From Methylobacterium planeticum (GTDB lineage: Bacteria > Pseudomonadota > Alphaproteobacteria > Rhizobiales > Beijerinckiaceae), in NCBI RefSeq assembly GCF_008806345.1, contig NZ_VZZJ01000022.1:1-64000 (forward strand): 64,000 nucleotides of DNA, given 5' to 3'. The stretch's first letter is position 1; every line of letters starts with the position of its first letter. Below the pieces are notes generated by a model. It was not told where the DNA came from. It did not search any database and saw only the letters and a program-made list of their open reading frames with translations. Shown one piece after another: positions 63,414 to 64,000 of this stretch. A program made the position numbers and the translations under genes.

Positions 63414-64000
63414 TCAGGGCAGCGCCCGCACCAGTTCCCGGAACTGATTGCCCCGATCCTCGAAGCTCCGGAACTGGTCGTAGGAGGCGCAGGCCGGGGA
63501 GAGCAGCACGACCGGCTCCGGCGCCCCCGAGGCAGCAGCGCCCTCCGCAGCCGCGCGGGTCGCCACCTCCAGCGTCCCGCAGCGGGTGAACGGCACCGCC
63601 CCCTGGAGCGTCGCCGCGAAGGCGTCCGAGGAAGCCCCGATCAGGTAGGCATGTGCGATCCGGTCGAAGAGCGGCACGAGGGGGAAGATGCCGCCCTCCT
63701 TGGGCTTGCCGCCCAGGATCCAGTGGATGTCGCGGAAGGCGGTGAGCGCCTTCTCGGTGGAATCGGCGTTCGTCGCCTTCGAATCGTTGACGAAGAGCAC
63801 GCGGCCGCGCCGGCCGACCTCCTCCATCCGGTGGGGCAGGCCCGGGAAGGAACGCAGACCCGCCTGGATCGCCTCGACGGGGATGCCGAGGGCCCGGACC
63901 ACCGCCACCGCGACGGCCGCGTTCTGCCCGTTATGGGCGCCCCGCAGCGACCCGATGCCCGAGATGTCGGCGACCTCCGTGCCCGCATCGTCGAGGATGG
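63414..64000 (-). CDS. murD: UDP-N-acetylmuramoylalanine--D-glutamate ligase MurD, C-terminal part (runs off window)
   Basis: The visible 195 codons are the end of MurD, which adds D-Glu to the precursor: [16 protein letters not shown] (start of the C-terminal part), [35 protein letters not shown] (substrate site), [11 protein letters not shown] and [22 protein letters not shown]. The stop is at 63414. The N-terminal half is beyond the right edge. The gap to ftsW is 123 bp. Confidence 0.96.
   Translation of the reverse strand, partial: ILDDAGTEVADISGIGSLRGAHNGQNAAVAVAVVRALGIPVEAIQAGLRSFPGLPHRMEEVGRRGRVLFVNDSKATNADSTEKALTAFRDIHWILGGKPKEGGIFPLVPLFDRIAHAYLIGASSDAFAATLQGAVPFTRCGTLEVATRAAAEGAAASGAPEPVVLLSPACASYDQFRSFEDRGNQFRELVRALP

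Overview
The window is GC-rich, densely coded chromosomal DNA from an alphaproteobacterium, most likely Methylobacterium/Methylorubrum or a close Rhizobiales relative. Supporting evidence is a GcrA cell-cycle regulator, split ruv genes, a CbbR/QscR-type LysR gene divergent from fructose-bisphosphatase and phosphoribulokinase without RuBisCO nearby, EcfG-type promoter motifs (GGAAC-N17-CGTT), a NepR-like protein and a typical alphaproteobacterial dcw division cluster. The species call is inference. No tRNA, rRNA, CRISPR array, insertion sequence or prophage was recognised.

Layout. 1-3.6 kb: ruvC, ruvA and the start of ruvB on the minus strand, interrupted by yceI (plus strand) and by bfd-bfr (iron storage); the RuvB start carries an unusual repeat-rich extension. 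3.8-6.7 kb: a GT1-like glycosyltransferase and a membrane-anchored TAXI-type binding protein. 6.7-9.2 kb: three Tad/Flp pilus TadE/TadG-like genes, followed by about 0.9 kb without a convincing gene. 10-17.3 kb: yebC, then cbbY-rpe-prkB-fbp divergent from a CbbR-like regulator and a ferredoxin-reductase-like gene. 17.3-22.4 kb: small regulators, a META-domain protein, a GT4 glycosyltransferase containing a perfect 26-bp inverted repeat, cysK and three small disordered proteins. 22.4-30.2 kb: typA, nupC, a LysR gene facing a secreted protein gene, a methyltransferase, a DUF167 gene and a cytochrome P450. 30.2-33.1 kb: minE, minD and two different minC paralogues. 33.5-40.8 kb: an iron-uptake-type membrane operon, an SDR/esterase/flavin-monooxygenase operon, a 42-residue protein gene and a patatin-like lipoprotein gene, the last two converging and each preceded by an exact EcfG-type promoter motif. 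41-48.4 kb: gcrA, phoB-phoU-pstBACS behind a triple Pho box, and a NepR-like gene. 48.4-64 kb: recN, bamD, lpxC, then the division and wall cluster ftsZ-ftsA-ftsQ-ddl-murB-murC-murG-ftsW-murD, with a decayed toxin-antitoxin pair wedged between ddl and murB.

How the genes fit together. The right half is largely envelope and division machinery (Min system, dcw cluster, LpxC, BamD), with CtrA-like TTAA-N7-TTAA motifs before lpxC and minC and the GcrA gene in between. Phosphate supply (Pst/Pho), general stress (EcfG motifs, NepR-like protein) and central carbon signalling (PrkB with a CbbR/QscR-type regulator) form the other themes.

Most unusual observations: the RuvB N-terminal repeats; the frameshifted MazF/PemK-like toxin with an AbrB-like antitoxin inside the dcw cluster; the duplicated minC; the 42-residue protein built from a duplicated amphipathic motif behind an EcfG-type promoter; and the perfect palindrome inside a glycosyltransferase gene.
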